DNA of 64,000 nucleotides from Burkholderia sp. OK233 (GTDB lineage: Bacteria; Pseudomonadota; Gammaproteobacteria; Burkholderiales; Burkholderiaceae), in the NCBI RefSeq assembly GCF_900230185.1, contig NZ_OCSR01000001.1, positions 2,728,001 to 2,792,000 on the forward strand. The letters run 5' to 3'. The stretch's first letter is position 1. Each line of letters starts with the position of its first letter. Both the position numbers and the translations under genes were made by a program. This document shows positions 43,499 to 53,502 of the stretch, piece by piece. The notes under the pieces were generated by a model. That model saw nothing but the letters and a program-made list of their open reading frames with translations, was not told the DNA's origin and did not search any database.

Positions 43499-44527
43499 TC
43501 AACGGCGCGCGACGGCGGCGGCGGGCCGCTCGCGCGAAGCAGCGCGGGTTTCGCCGCTGGTGTCGCGAGCCCCCCAGCGCTGCGCGAGCGCGGCGCACAC
43601 CATCAGCTGGATCTGGTGGAACAGCATCAGCGGCAAGACCACGGCGCCCACCGCATGCGAGGCGAAAATCACCTTGGCCATCGGCACGCCGGCAGCGAGG
43701 CTTTTCTTCGAACCGCAGAAGATGATCGTGATCTGGTCGGCGCGGTTGAAGCCGAGCCGCTTGCTGGCCAGGATCGTCACGGCCAGCGCGAGCGCGAGCA
43801 GTACAACGCTGATCAGCAGCAGGCCGGCGAGTGCGGACAACGGGATCTGGTGCCACAGGCCTTCGTCGACGGCTTCGCTGAACGCGCCGTACACCACCAG
43901 CAGGATCGAGCCCTGATCGACGAACTTCAGCACGCCGCGATTACGCTCGATCCATTTGCCGATCAGCGGGCGCAGCAACTGCCCGGCCACGAACGGCACC
44001 AGCAGTTGCAAAACGATGTTGCCCACCGTATGCCACGGCGAGGCGCCGCCGCTCGCAGCCTGATTGGTGACGACGAGGCTGACGAGTGCGGGGGTGATGA
44101 AGATCCCCAGCAGGCTCGAGGCCGACGCGCTGCATACGGCCGCCGGCACGTTGCCCTTGGCAATGGACGTGAACGCGATCGACGATTGAACCGTCGACGG
44201 CAGCGTGCAGAGGAAGAGGACCCCCGCGTAGAGCGCCGGCGTGACAAGTGGCGAAAGGAGCGGCTTAAGCGCGAGGCCGAGCAGCGGAAACAGCGCGAAC
44301 GTGCTGAGCAGCACTACCAGATGCAAACGCCAGTGCGTCGCGCCCGCAACGATCGCTTCGCGTGAGAGCTTGGCGCCGTGCAGGAAAAACAGCAGGCCGA
44401 CCGCAACGTTCGTCACCCAGTTGAACCCGACGGCGGCCTGCCCGTGAACCGGCAGGAAGCTGGCAAGGATCACGGTGCTCACGAGGCACAAGGTGAAATT
44501 GTCGGGAAGCAGTTTCGGGCGAGCCAT
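43499..44527 (-). CDS. Bile acid:sodium symporter family transporter (SBF-like)
   Basis: 342 aa, about 10 transmembrane helices. SBF-like family blocks: NVAVGLLFFLHGAKLSREAI, CTLPSTVQSSIAFTSIAKGN and SASSLLGIFITPALVSL in the sodium-binding crossover, then FCGSKKSLAAGVPMAKVIFA near the C-terminus. The YfeH subgroup of the BASS superfamily matches best; its substrate is unknown but organic anions are likely. ATG 44527 follows a purine-rich leader. The gene is not in an operon with any catabolic gene. The C-terminal tail (GETRAASRERPAAAVARR) is basic and disordered. Confidence 0.9.
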   Translation of the reverse strand: MARPKLLPDNFTLCLVSTVILASFLPVHGQAAVGFNWVTNVAVGLLFFLHGAKLSREAIVAGATHWRLHLVVLLSTFALFPLLGLALKPLLSPLVTPALYAGVLFLCTLPSTVQSSIAFTSIAKGNVPAAVCSASASSLLGIFITPALVSLVVTNQAASGGASPWHTVGNIVLQLLVPFVAGQLLRPLIGKWIERNRGVLKFVDQGSILLVVYGAFSEAVDEGLWHQIPLSALAGLLLISVVLLALALAVTILASKRLGFNRADQITIIFCGSKKSLAAGVPMAKVIFASHAVGAVVLPLMLFHQIQLMVCAALAQRWGARDTSGETRAASRERPAAAVARR

Positions 44528-44973
44528 GGCGGAATCTCGATTCGGTGATGCGGAAAGCAGGGCGCGCGAATGTGCCCGCCTCAGGCTATGGAAAACGCCT
44601 ATTGTTGTTGAAAACCGATTGAATATGCAAATTCATTTACCGAATCGATTAATGAGCGTTGTGCATCAGATCGTCGCTTCAGTGGTCTCATGCCGGGGCC
44701 CGCGGGCAGTTCCAGTATTGGTGACCGTATCCGTTTGGTCCATTGCTGTTTTAACAACCCGGCAAAAAACCCGCGTGGATTTGTCATACGCAAACACCTT
44801 CAGCTGATCTCGCAAAGGCCGCTCAGCCAAGCTGTTTCAAGGCTTTCGCGCAAGGGCTGTGTCGCGGAAAAACGTCGCAGTAACAAGGTGTTACAACAGC
44901 GGTCGGGGCCTAACACTTTTTGGCTCGACACCCTTTGCCGGGGCCCATAAATTACTGCTCAAAGGCCATCGGG
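44528..44973. other. Intergenic region without recognised genes
   Basis: 446 bp between the divergent transporter and the small secreted-protein gene. AT content rises at about 44600-44660 (possible transporter promoter). Short ORFs here show no coding pattern. Confidence 0.3.
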
Positions 44974-45630
44974 ATGCCCCGCGCCGCGACAGATACGCAG
45001 CGCTCGTGCCGGTCCCAGAACAAGTCCATCGCAGCTCGAACGGTGGGCTTCAGGCAGGTCTTCGGGCATGTGAGTCACTTGGTGGACGGGTTGTCGAGAA
45101 CGAAGCACTGGGCGTTAGGCGCGGTTATCGCTGCGCTGTGCTCGTTCGCCTATGCAAAAGTGCCGGGCGTACCGCACAGCGGCGGTGGTGGCGGTTATGC
45201 GCATGCCGCCGCGGGCCACGCAATGCGTGGCGATGCGCGCAACGGCGGCTATTACTATGGCACCCCCAATGCAAGACCGGCTCGCAACAATGTGACCGAC
45301 AACAACGCACGCTTGCCGCATGGCGGTGCGAACTTCGCTGCCGGCAACTACGGCAACGGCTTTGGCGGTTACAACCCAGGCATGCGTCGTGTTACCGGCC
45401 CGGCCGGATATCCCAACGACGGCCGCGGCGGCATGCAGTACGCCGGCGCTATCACCCCTGTCAGCGCCGAATCGCGCGCAGTGCCGCGTCCGCCGCCCAA
45501 CGCGCCGGTTCGCGCCGGTTCGATTCGCGCCGATGTCGCCCGCTACAACGAAGAGCGCGGCGCCTCGCGCGCAATGCAGCGCCAAGGGGACGACCCCCGC
45601 CAGCAGGAAGGTTCGCCGTACCGTAACTAA
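44974..45630 (+). CDS. Small secreted or surface Gly/Asn-rich protein
   Basis: 218 aa from ATG 44974; a GTG at 45070 gives a shorter protein and may be the true start. A signal-like stretch, KHWALGAVIAALCSFAYA, sits just after the GTG-based N-terminus, which fits the shorter form. The mature part is Gly-, Asn- and Ala-rich (HSGGGGGYAHAAAGHAMRGD, NNARLPHGGANFAAGNYGNG) with few charged residues until the C-terminal Arg/Glu-rich tail. No catalytic motif is seen. It looks like an exported, flexible surface protein. A Gly/Asn-rich body is common in Burkholderia-specific hypothetical proteins. The role is unknown. Confidence 0.6.
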   Translation: MPRAATDTQRSCRSQNKSIAARTVGFRQVFGHVSHLVDGLSRTKHWALGAVIAALCSFAYAKVPGVPHSGGGGGYAHAAAGHAMRGDARNGGYYYGTPNARPARNNVTDNNARLPHGGANFAAGNYGNGFGGYNPGMRRVTGPAGYPNDGRGGMQYAGAITPVSAESRAVPRPPPNAPVRAGSIRADVARYNEERGASRAMQRQGDDPRQQEGSPYRN

Positions 45631-46195
45631 CGGCAGCGTCGGAGTCACGCTCCCGCCCAATGCGGTTTAACACCGCTCCTCGTCTCACCGCTCGTCTCGC
45701 CGAATTCCACGTCCACGGTTCATCGAATCCGCTTCTCCGGTTCTTAAGCTGGTTTGCTGCGGCATTCCGCTTTGCTGCCGTCCGATAAGCCCCTGTCAAT
45801 GTGACGTTTCGACGCCACACTTTTTTGAAAACATTCGGCAGTAAATCGCTTCCCGTCGTCAAATTTGATCGTTTTCGCCGCGACGCGTCATCCGCATCTC
45901 ATCTGAACCGTTATCACCCAGTCGGGCGCAATGTCAGTAACGCTTTGCGCCGAACCGCGAAGTCCGTGGCGATGCGGCGATGACGTACGTGGTCACCGCT
46001 TTATCAGGCCGATAAGTGACAAAACTAATCAGATCGCTATACCCGCAATAACCCACGATATTTTTGTCCATAAAAATGGTCCGCAAAGATGGTCCCGCCC
46101 AGATTGGCTCGATGATCGAACGGACAACAACAATCATTCGCGCGAGCTCCCCCTTTCGCACAGCCGCACCCTTTTTGACAAAGACAGGAGAACCC
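45631..46195. other. Intergenic region upstream of the porin gene
   Basis: 565 bp without a convincing ORF. Low-GC patches at about 46020-46110 include runs of A/T suitable for a promoter. The SD AGGAGA lies directly before the porin ATG. Confidence 0.35.
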
Positions 46196-47284
46196 ATGAA
46201 AACAAGCATCAGCAGTGCGCTGAAGACCACCCTCAAGGTAACCGCGTGTGCCGCCCTGCTGGCCAGTGCATCGTCTGCTTTTGCGCAATCGAGCGTACAA
46301 CTCTACGGTCAGGTCGACGAATGGGTTGGCGCGCAGAAATTCCCGGGCGGCAAGACGGCGGTCCAGGTGTCCGGTGGCGGTATGTCGACGTCGTACTGGG
46401 GCTTGAAGGGGGCTGAGGATCTGGGCAACGGCTACAAGGCGATCTTCACACTGGAAGGCTTCTTCCGTGCGCAGAACGGCCAGTACGGCCGCTTCCAGGG
46501 CGACACGATGTTCTCGCGTAACGCGTATGTCGGTATCGAATCGCCGTACGGCACGGTCACGGCAGGCCGCCTGACGACGCCGCTGTTCGTGTCGACGATT
46601 CTGTTCAACCCGTTCATCGACTCGTACGTGTTCTCGCCGATGGTGACCCACGTGTACCTCGGGCTGGGCACGTTCCCGACGTACTCGACGGATCAGGGCG
46701 TGACAGGCGATTCGGGCTGGAACAACGCGGTGTCGTACTCGTCGCCGAACTTCAACGGCCTGTCCGCGACGGCGATGTACGCGCTCGGCAACACGGCGGG
46801 TCAGAACAGCGCGAAGAAGTGGAGCGGCCAGGTGTTGTACTTCCACGGCCCGTTCGCGGCAACCGCGGTGTACCAGTACGTGAACTTCAACAATGTGCCG
46901 GCCGACCTCGGCAGCTTCAATACGTCGGGCGTTCCGGGCCTGAAGAGCCAGAGCGTGGCGCAAGCCGGCGTCTCGTACGACATGAAGTTCGTGAAGTTCT
47001 TTGGGCAGTACATGTACACGTATAACCAGCAGACCATTTCGAGCTGGCACGTGAATACGGCGCAGGGCGGCGTGTCCGTGCCGGCCGGCCCGGGCACGGT
47101 GATGGCGTCGTACGCCTATTCGCGCGACGGCGGCGGGCTGGACCAGACCCGTCAGACGGCTGCAGTCGGCTACGACTATCCGCTGTCCAAGCGCACGGAC
47201 ATCTACGCGGCTTATATGTACGATAAGATCACCAGCCAGTCGAGCGGCAACACGTACGGCGTGGGCCTCCGCGCGAAGTTCTAA
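46196..47284 (+). CDS. Gram-negative porin (OmpC/OmpF-like, Burkholderia type)
   Basis: 362 aa from ATG 46196 with AGGAG upstream; the frame runs to 46064 but the signal peptide starts here. Signal: MKTSISSALKTTLKVTACAA then LLASASSAFAQ, cleaved before SSVQLYG. The mature N-terminus SSVQLYGQVDEWVGAQ and the repeated YWGLKGAEDLGNGYKAIF and TVTAGR blocks are standard for 16-strand betaproteobacterial porins. The last residue is Phe after GVGLRAKF, the Bam-complex signal. It forms a trimeric diffusion channel in the outer membrane. It has its own terminator. Confidence 0.95.
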   Translation: MKTSISSALKTTLKVTACAALLASASSAFAQSSVQLYGQVDEWVGAQKFPGGKTAVQVSGGGMSTSYWGLKGAEDLGNGYKAIFTLEGFFRAQNGQYGRFQGDTMFSRNAYVGIESPYGTVTAGRLTTPLFVSTILFNPFIDSYVFSPMVTHVYLGLGTFPTYSTDQGVTGDSGWNNAVSYSSPNFNGLSATAMYALGNTAGQNSAKKWSGQVLYFHGPFAATAVYQYVNFNNVPADLGSFNTSGVPGLKSQSVAQAGVSYDMKFVKFFGQYMYTYNQQTISSWHVNTAQGGVSVPAGPGTVMASYAYSRDGGGLDQTRQTAAVGYDYPLSKRTDIYAAYMYDKITSQSSGNTYGVGLRAKF

Positions 47285-47362
47285 GCCTCTGGAGTCAAGG
47301 CGGGCGGCGCCTCTGAGCAGGTGCCGCGTGATGCCAATCACGTCGGATCAGGCAATACCTGC

Positions 47363-47392
47363 AAAGCCCACCTTCCCCGGAAGGTGGGCTTT
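47363..47392 (+). terminator. Strong terminator after the porin
   Basis: AAAGCCCACCTTCC (47363-47376) pairs with GGAAGGTGGGCTTT (47379-47392), 14 bp. Located 79 bp after the porin stop. Confidence 0.8.
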
Positions 47393-47500
47393 ACTGCTTC
47401 TGGCGTCCGTTTTTGATGCTCGCGTTCGTCCGATTTGCCGCCCAGTTTTTGATAAACCCGGCAAAATGGCGTCGATTGATTCCTGAGGCGAGCGATTGAG

Positions 47501-48439
47501 ATGGACACCCTGGTCAGCATGAAAGTGTTTCGCCACGTGGTCGAAGTCGGCAGCTTTGTCGGCGCGGCCGAACGGATGGAGATGTCGGCGGCAATGGCGA
47601 GCAAGCACGTGATGCACCTCGAGCAGCAGCTCGGCGCGCGTTTGCTGAACCGCACGACGCGCCGTGTCGCACCGACCGAGGCGGGCCGCGAATACTACGA
47701 GCGCTTGAGCCAGGTGCTCAGCGAACTCGAAGAAGCCGAACAGGTGGTCGGCGCGGCGAGCGTCGTGCCACAAGGGCGCTTGCGGGTGTCGTCGCTATCG
47801 GCATTCGGTTTGAGCCACGTGATGGCCGCGGTGGCCGACTACGCCGCGCAGTATCCGCAGGTCACCGTCGACATGACCCTGTCCGACCGTGTGGTCGAAC
47901 TGATCGACGAAGGCTTCGACGTCGCGATCCGGGCTTCGCCGAACGGACTGAAGTCGTCTTCGCTGATCGCGCGGCAGATTGCGACCGCCCATCTGGTGCT
48001 ATGCGCGTCGCCGGCCTATCTGCGCCGGCACGGCACGCCGAAGACCGTCGCCGATCTGGCGCGCCACAATTATCTGCAGTACGCGGGCGTATCCGCGCTC
48101 GAAATCGCGCCCACGACCGGCGATGGCTCGCCGCGCGTGCGTCTGTCCGGCAATCTGATCGTCAACCACCTGGAGGCGCAGCGCGTGATCGTGCTGCAAG
48201 GCGCAGGCATCGCGATGCTCGGCACCGAGGTGATCGGCGACGATCTGGCCACGGGGCGCCTCGTGCCGCTGCTGGTGGACGACGTGCCACCGCGCGAGTT
48301 ACCGATCCATGTGGTCTACGCGAGCCGCCGGCATCTGTCGGCCAAGGTGCGTTCGTTTGTCGACTTCCTGGCCGAGCGGTTCGCGAACGAATCGCTGTGG
48401 CCTTCGCTCGAGCAGATCAAGGCGCTGGCGGTGCGGTAG
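47501..48439 (+). CDS. LysR-family transcriptional regulator
   Basis: 312 aa. N-terminal winged helix: MDTLVSMKVFRHVVEVGSFV then GAAERMEMSAAMASKHVMHL and EQQLGARLLNRTTRRVAPTE. The effector domain follows, with LVPLLVDDVPPRELPIHVVY near its end. It belongs to the CrgA-like LysR subgroup typical of Burkholderia. The gene is on the same strand as icmF, 64 bp upstream. LysR proteins are usually divergent from their target, so control of icmF is not certain. SD GAGCGA lies near ATG 47501. Confidence 0.93.
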   Translation: MDTLVSMKVFRHVVEVGSFVGAAERMEMSAAMASKHVMHLEQQLGARLLNRTTRRVAPTEAGREYYERLSQVLSELEEAEQVVGAASVVPQGRLRVSSLSAFGLSHVMAAVADYAAQYPQVTVDMTLSDRVVELIDEGFDVAIRASPNGLKSSSLIARQIATAHLVLCASPAYLRRHGTPKTVADLARHNYLQYAGVSALEIAPTTGDGSPRVRLSGNLIVNHLEAQRVIVLQGAGIAMLGTEVIGDDLATGRLVPLLVDDVPPRELPIHVVYASRRHLSAKVRSFVDFLAERFANESLWPSLEQIKALAVR

Positions 48440-48503
48440 GCGCCTCACCCCGTTTAGCTATACTGGTTGCCAGCACCCATACGCGTAACGATCTGGGGGA
48501 GAC

Positions 48504-51500
48504 ATGACCGATCTGTCCACGCCGCAGCGCGCCGGTGGCCACAAGCTGCCCGCGGGCCGGCGCCTGCGTTTCGTCACTGCTGCAGCCTTGTTCGACGGCC
48601 ACGATGCGTCGATCAACATCATGCGGCGCATCCTGCAAGCGAGCGGCGTCGAGGTGATCCACCTCGGCCACAACCGCTCCGTCGATGAAGTGGCCACTGC
48701 CGCGCTGCACGAAGACGCCGACGGCGTCGCCGTGTCCAGCTATCAGGGCGGCCATAACGAATACTTCCGCTATCTCGTCGACCTGCTGCGTGCGCGCGGC
48801 GGCGAGCGCATCAAGGTATTTGGCGGCGGTGGGGGCGTGATCGTTCCTGACGAGATTGCCGAGCTCGAGCGTTATGGTGTCGAAAAGATCTATTCGCCGG
48901 ATGACGGTCAGCGGCTCGGCCTGCAAGGCATGATCGACGACATGATTGCGCGCTGCGCTGAAGTGGCGCGCGCCGCAGCCGCCGTACGGGAGAGTCCGGT
49001 TGGCGAGTGGGTGGCCGATTTGTCGGCGTGTGGGCTGCCGCGCTTCGAGTCACGTGCTGCGTCGGACGTCGAGAAGCGGGCTGACGATCACGCCAACGGG
49101 CGCGATTCTTCTGGCAAGGCGCGGCAGGCGGGCGGAGCGCTCCACGGCAGCGAGATCGGCGGCGCGGTCAGTTCCGCCGGCACCACCGGCATCGCCAACA
49201 CCGCCGAACAACCCGACCCTGCAGCCTTCACCTTCCGCCGACTTGCGCAACTGGTCAGCGCGTACGAAGCGGGCCGCGTCAAATCGGCCGAGCGGGAAAT
49301 ATTATCGGTCCTCGCTGAAGCGATCGAGGTTCCCGTCCTCGGCATTACCGGCACCGGCGGCGCGGGCAAATCCTCGCTCACCGACGAACTGATTCGCCGT
49401 TTTCGACTCGACTATGGCGACGCCCTCACCATTGCCGTGCTGGCTATTGATCCGTCGCGCCGCAAATCCGGCGGCGCGCTGCTCGGCGACCGCATCCGCA
49501 TGAACGCGATCGGCGATTGGGGCGGCGGCGCGCGCGTCTATATGCGCTCGATGGCGACTCGCGACGCATCGAGTGAAATCACGAGTTCGTTGGAAGACGT
49601 GCTCACGCTGTGCAAGGCCGCAGGTTTCGATCTGATCATCGTCGAAACGTCCGGGATCGGGCAGGGCAATGCGGCGATCGTGCCGTTCGTCGACGAATCG
49701 CTGTATGTGATGACGCCGGAATTCGGTGCGGCGAGTCAGTTGGAAAAGATCGACATGCTCGACTTTGCCAGCTTCGTCGCGATCAACAAGTTCGACCGTA
49801 AAGGTGCGCCGGATGCGTTGCGCGATGTCGCGAAGCAGGTGCAGCGCAACCGTGGCGACTTCGCGAAGGCGCCGGATGCGATGCCGGTGTTCGGCACGAT
49901 CGCCTCGCGCTTTAACGACGACGGTGTGACCGCGCTGTATCAGCACGTCGCCGAGGCGCTGCGCAGGCACGGCCTGCGTTCAGGCGGCGGGCGTTTGCCG
50001 TTGCTCGACGATCTGCGCTTTTCCAGCGGCCGCAATGCCATCGTGCCGCCCGCGCGTGTGCGCTATCTGGCGGATGTTGCGCAGACTGTTCACGCGTACC
50101 GTGAGCGTGCCGACGCGCAAGCGCGGGCGGCGCGTGAGCGCTGGCAACTTACAGAAGCGCGCCGCATGCTCGCCGAAGCTGATGCGGGTACAGGTGCAGA
50201 AGCATCCTTTGATGCCGCTGCCGCCACCTCCGCAGGCGCTGATTCAAGCGCCTCGGCAAGCTCCGCGAACACGCCCCAAACACAACTCGACACACTCATC
50301 GCCCAACGCACCGCCGCCCTCGGCGAACGCGAACGCAAACTCCTCGACGCCTGGCCTCAAACCGTGACCGCCTATTCCAGCGACGAACACATCGTTCGCA
50401 TACGCGACCGCGAAATTCGCACCGCGCTCACCGTCACGACGCTATCCGGATCCAAGGTCCGCAAAGTCGCACTGCCGAAATTCGTCGACCACGGCGAAAT
50501 CCTGCGCTGGCTGATGCTCGACAATCTCCCTGGCTACTTTCCGTTCACCGCGGGCGTGTTTCCGTTCCGCCGCGAAAACGAAGACCCGACACGGATGTTC
50601 GCCGGCGAAGGCGATCCGTTCCGCACCAACCGCCGCTTCAAATTGCTCTCCGAAGGCATGCCGGCCAAACGTCTTTCGACGGCCTTCGATTCGGTCACGC
50701 TCTACGGCGAAGAGCCACACGAGCGTCCCGACATCTACGGCAAGGTAGGCAACTCGGGTGTCTCCGTCGCGACGCTCGACGACATGAAAACGCTCTACGA
50801 CGGCTTTGATCTGTGCGCGCCAGAGACGTCGGTATCGATGACGATCAACGGGCCGGCGCCGACGATTCTCGCGATGTTCTTCAACGTCGCAATTGATCAG
50901 CAGATCGCGCGTCTAAACGACAGGCTGCAACAGGAAGGACGCCAACCCACCGGCGAAGAACTCGCCGCCGCTCGCCGCACAGCGCTGGAAAACGTGCGCG
51001 GCACAGTACAGGCCGACATCCTGAAGGAGGACCAAGGCCAGAACACGTGCATCTTTTCGACCGAGTTCAGCCTGAAAGTCATGGGCGATATTCAGGCGTA
51101 TTTCGTCGATCACGGCGTGCGCAATTTCTATTCGGTGTCGATTTCCGGCTATCACATCGCCGAGGCGGGCGCGAACCCGATCTCGCAGTTGGCCTATACG
51201 CTCGCGAACGGCTTCACGTATGTTGAGGCCTATCTCGCGCGCGGCATGTCGATCGACGACTTCGCGCCGAATCTGTCGTTCTTCTTTTCGAACGGCATGG
51301 ACCCGGAGTACACGGTGCTCGGCCGTGTCGCGCGACGCATCTGGGCCATTGCAATGCGCGAACGCTACGGCGCGAACGAACGCAGCCAGAAGCTCAAGTA
51401 TCACGTGCAAACCTCGGGGCGCAGCCTGCATGCGCAGGAGATCGACTTCAACGATATCCGCACCACGCTGCAGGCGCTGATCGCGATCTACGACAATTGC

Positions 51501-52097
51501 AATTCGCTTCACACCAATGCATTCGACGAAGCGATCACCACGCCCACCGAAGATTCGGTGCGCCGTGCGGTGGCGATCCAGTTGATCATCAACCGCGAAT
51601 GGGGTCTGGCGAAGAATCAGAATCCGAATCAGGGCAGCTTCGTGATCGAGGAGCTGACCGATCTGGTGGAAGACGCGGTGCTGGCGGAATTCGATCGACT
51701 GACCGAGCGGGGTGGTGTGCTGGGCGCGATGGAAACGGGTTATCAGCGTGGACGCATTCAAGACGAGTCGATGTTGTACGAGCATCGCAAGCATGACGGC
51801 TCGTATCCGATCGTGGGCGTGAACACGTTTTTGAGCGCGCATCCGCATGAAGCGCCGCAGCCGATCGCGCTCGCCCGCTCCACCGACGAAGAAAAACAGA
51901 GCCAGTTGAAACGCCTGCGCGGTTTTCAGGCGCAGCACCGTGACGATGCGCCCGCAGCACTTGAGCGCTTGAAGCGCGCAGTGATCGACGATGACAACGT
52001 GTTCGCGGTGCTGGTGGACGTCGTGCGCGTCTGCTCACTCGGGCAAATTACGCACGCGTTGTTTGAGGTGGGCGGGCAGTACCGCCGTAATATGTAA
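48504..52097 (+). CDS. icmF: Fused isobutyryl-CoA mutase IcmF
   Basis: 1197 aa, ATG after GGGGGAGAC. Domain order: B12-binding domain (residues about 20-150, DGHDAS at 31, VFGGGGGV at 105), G-protein chaperone (Walker [13 protein letters not shown] at 280-291), then the (beta/alpha)8 substrate domain. It converts isobutyryl-CoA to n-butyryl-CoA with adenosylcobalamin; the GTPase part protects and reloads the cofactor. Family members are about 1090 aa. The extra 100 residues come from two low-complexity inserts, at about 185-240 (Gly/Ala/Asp-rich) and 555-592 (Ala/Ser-rich). No cobalamin riboswitch or B12 gene is beside it. Probably links valine or branched-chain catabolism to butyrate. Confidence 0.96.
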   Translation: MTDLSTPQRAGGHKLPAGRRLRFVTAAALFDGHDASINIMRRILQASGVEVIHLGHNRSVDEVATAALHEDADGVAVSSYQGGHNEYFRYLVDLLRARGGERIKVFGGGGGVIVPDEIAELERYGVEKIYSPDDGQRLGLQGMIDDMIARCAEVARAAAAVRESPVGEWVADLSACGLPRFESRAASDVEKRADDHANGRDSSGKARQAGGALHGSEIGGAVSSAGTTGIANTAEQPDPAAFTFRRLAQLVSAYEAGRVKSAEREILSVLAEAIEVPVLGITGTGGAGKSSLTDELIRRFRLDYGDALTIAVLAIDPSRRKSGGALLGDRIRMNAIGDWGGGARVYMRSMATRDASSEITSSLEDVLTLCKAAGFDLIIVETSGIGQGNAAIVPFVDESLYVMTPEFGAASQLEKIDMLDFASFVAINKFDRKGAPDALRDVAKQVQRNRGDFAKAPDAMPVFGTIASRFNDDGVTALYQHVAEALRRHGLRSGGGRLPLLDDLRFSSGRNAIVPPARVRYLADVAQTVHAYRERADAQARAARERWQLTEARRMLAEADAGTGAEASFDAAAATSAGADSSASASSANTPQTQLDTLIAQRTAALGERERKLLDAWPQTVTAYSSDEHIVRIRDREIRTALTVTTLSGSKVRKVALPKFVDHGEILRWLMLDNLPGYFPFTAGVFPFRRENEDPTRMFAGEGDPFRTNRRFKLLSEGMPAKRLSTAFDSVTLYGEEPHERPDIYGKVGNSGVSVATLDDMKTLYDGFDLCAPETSVSMTINGPAPTILAMFFNVAIDQQIARLNDRLQQEGRQPTGEELAAARRTALENVRGTVQADILKEDQGQNTCIFSTEFSLKVMGDIQAYFVDHGVRNFYSVSISGYHIAEAGANPISQLAYTLANGFTYVEAYLARGMSIDDFAPNLSFFFSNGMDPEYTVLGRVARRIWAIAMRERYGANERSQKLKYHVQTSGRSLHAQEIDFNDIRTTLQALIAIYDNCNSLHTNAFDEAITTPTEDSVRRAVAIQLIINREWGLAKNQNPNQGSFVIEELTDLVEDAVLAEFDRLTERGGVLGAMETGYQRGRIQDESMLYEHRKHDGSYPIVGVNTFLSAHPHEAPQPIALARSTDEEKQSQLKRLRGFQAQHRDDAPAALERLKRAVIDDDNVFAVLVDVVRVCSLGQITHALFEVGGQYRRNM

Positions 52098-52171
52098 AGT
52101 CTGGGCGTGATGCCAGTATGTGAGGCCGGCTTAAGAGGCCTCGTATAACGCTCGAGTGTAAGTGCCGGACA

Positions 52172-52200
52172 TGCTGCGGCTCCAGAATCGAGCCGCAGCA
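52172..52200. terminator. Bidirectional hairpin between icmF and the nitronate monooxygenase gene
   Basis: TGCTGCGGCTC (52172-52182) pairs with GAGCCGCAGCA (52190-52200). A-rich sequence follows. T-runs are weak. Confidence 0.6.
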
Positions 52201-52219
52201 AAACGCCTTAACGAGGCGC

Positions 52220-53179
52220 TTACCGCGCGATCCCCAGCCGCGCTTTCGCGTCGTCATATTCCTTCGTCAAACGCCGAACCAGCTCACCAACGCTCGGCAC
52301 GTCGTCCATCAGGCCGACGCCCTGGCCTGCGCCCCAGATGTCTTTCCACGCCTTCGCCTTGTCGCTGCCGAAGTTCATCGCGGTCTTGTCCGATTCCGGC
52401 AGCGCGTCCGGGTCCAGCCCTGCGTTCAAGATACTTTCGCGGATGTAGTTGCCGTGTACGCCGGTGAACAGGTTCGTGTAGATGATGTCCGACGCTGTGG
52501 AATTGACGATCGCTTCCTTATAGCTGTCGACCGCGTGCGCTTCTTTGGTCGCGATGAAACGCGTGCCCATGTAGGCGAGGTCCGCGCCCATGGCCTGCGC
52601 GGCGAGAATCGAGCCGCCGTTGGCGATCGAGCCGGACAGCACGATCGGGCCGTCGAACATGCGCCGCACTTCGCCGACCAGCGCGAATGGCGATGTCGTG
52701 CCCGCATGGCCGCCGGCGCCCGACGCCACCAGGATCAACCCGTCGACGCCCGCTTCCAGCGCCTTCTGCGCATGCCGCAGGTTGATCACGTCGTGCAGCA
52801 CGATGCCGCCGTAGCTGTGCACCGCGTCAACGATTTCGCGCGCCGGAGCGCGCAGGCTGGTGATGAAAATCGGCACCTTGTGTTCGACGCACACACGCAC
52901 GTCGTGCTCGAGCCGCGTATTCGACTGATGAACAATCTGGTTGACGGCGATCGGCCCGATGATGGCGTCGGGATTAGCCGCCTTGTGCTCGGCGAGCTGT
53001 GCCTGAATCTGTGTGAGCCATTCGTCGAGCAGTTCGGCCGGGCGAGCATTCAGCGCGGGGAACGAGCCGACGATACCGGCCTTACATTGAGCCAACACGA
53101 GTTCGGGATAGCTGACGATGAACATCGGCGAAGCGACGACGGGCAGCGCGAGTTTTTGCAGGACGGCGGGCAATGCCAT
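52220..53179 (-). CDS. Nitronate monooxygenase (NMO, 2-nitropropane dioxygenase family)
   Basis: 319 aa, FMN-dependent TIM barrel. LPVVASPMFIVSYPELVLAQ, GIVGSFPALN, the FMN phosphate block ILVASGAGGHAGTTSPFALV (read as LILVASGAGGHAG) and AQAMGADLAYMGTRFIATKE are the class I NMO markers; the catalytic His is in GGHAG. It oxidises nitronates such as propionate-3-nitronate to a ketoacid or semialdehyde. It is divergent from the alpha/beta hydrolase across 323 bp that contain a palindrome. Confidence 0.92.
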   Translation of the reverse strand: MALPAVLQKLALPVVASPMFIVSYPELVLAQCKAGIVGSFPALNARPAELLDEWLTQIQAQLAEHKAANPDAIIGPIAVNQIVHQSNTRLEHDVRVCVEHKVPIFITSLRAPAREIVDAVHSYGGIVLHDVINLRHAQKALEAGVDGLILVASGAGGHAGTTSPFALVGEVRRMFDGPIVLSGSIANGGSILAAQAMGADLAYMGTRFIATKEAHAVDSYKEAIVNSTASDIIYTNLFTGVHGNYIRESILNAGLDPDALPESDKTAMNFGSDKAKAWKDIWGAGQGVGLMDDVPSVGELVRRLTKEYDDAKARLGIAR

Positions 53180-53502
53180 GGTGCGAGTCTCCTGATGAAC
53201 GGGCCGGTGCGGTGTAGAGCGCCCGGCGATAATGAGTTTAGCGGCCTATGGCCCATGGTGCGTCGAGACTGACCAGCAGCTGTGCTGCCGCTGCGATCCC
53301 ACCACGCACCTGCCACGCGTTTGCCATGACCGCCCGAAAATTTAAGAACGATCGTTCGATTATAGGCGAAGCTGCCGCGTCGTGTCCGTTTAGAACAGTT
53401 GGAAGGAGTGTTCAGGTTCTATGCTTGCGTGGGCTATCCCACCCCGCATCGACACATTGCGCTTCTACAATGGTTTGACTCCCAAACGACAAGAGACCCG
53501 CT
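53180..53502. promoter_or_regulatory. Divergent promoter region of the NMO and hydrolase genes
   Basis: 323 bp without a gene. It contains the perfect 12-bp palindrome GAACGATCGTTC at 53346-53357, resembling TetR-family operators, followed by TTATAG, which could be a -10 box. No TetR gene is adjacent. Confidence 0.45.
53346..53357. promoter_or_regulatory. Palindromic operator-like site GAACGATCGTTC
   Basis: Perfect dyad centred between 53351 and 53352, located about 165 bp before the NMO start and 145 bp before the hydrolase start. Typical of TetR/QacR-type operators. Confidence 0.5.

Noticed and set aside
48440..48503. Cobalamin riboswitch before icmF
   Set aside because: The gap is only 64 bp, too short for the element, and no B12-box-like core is visible.
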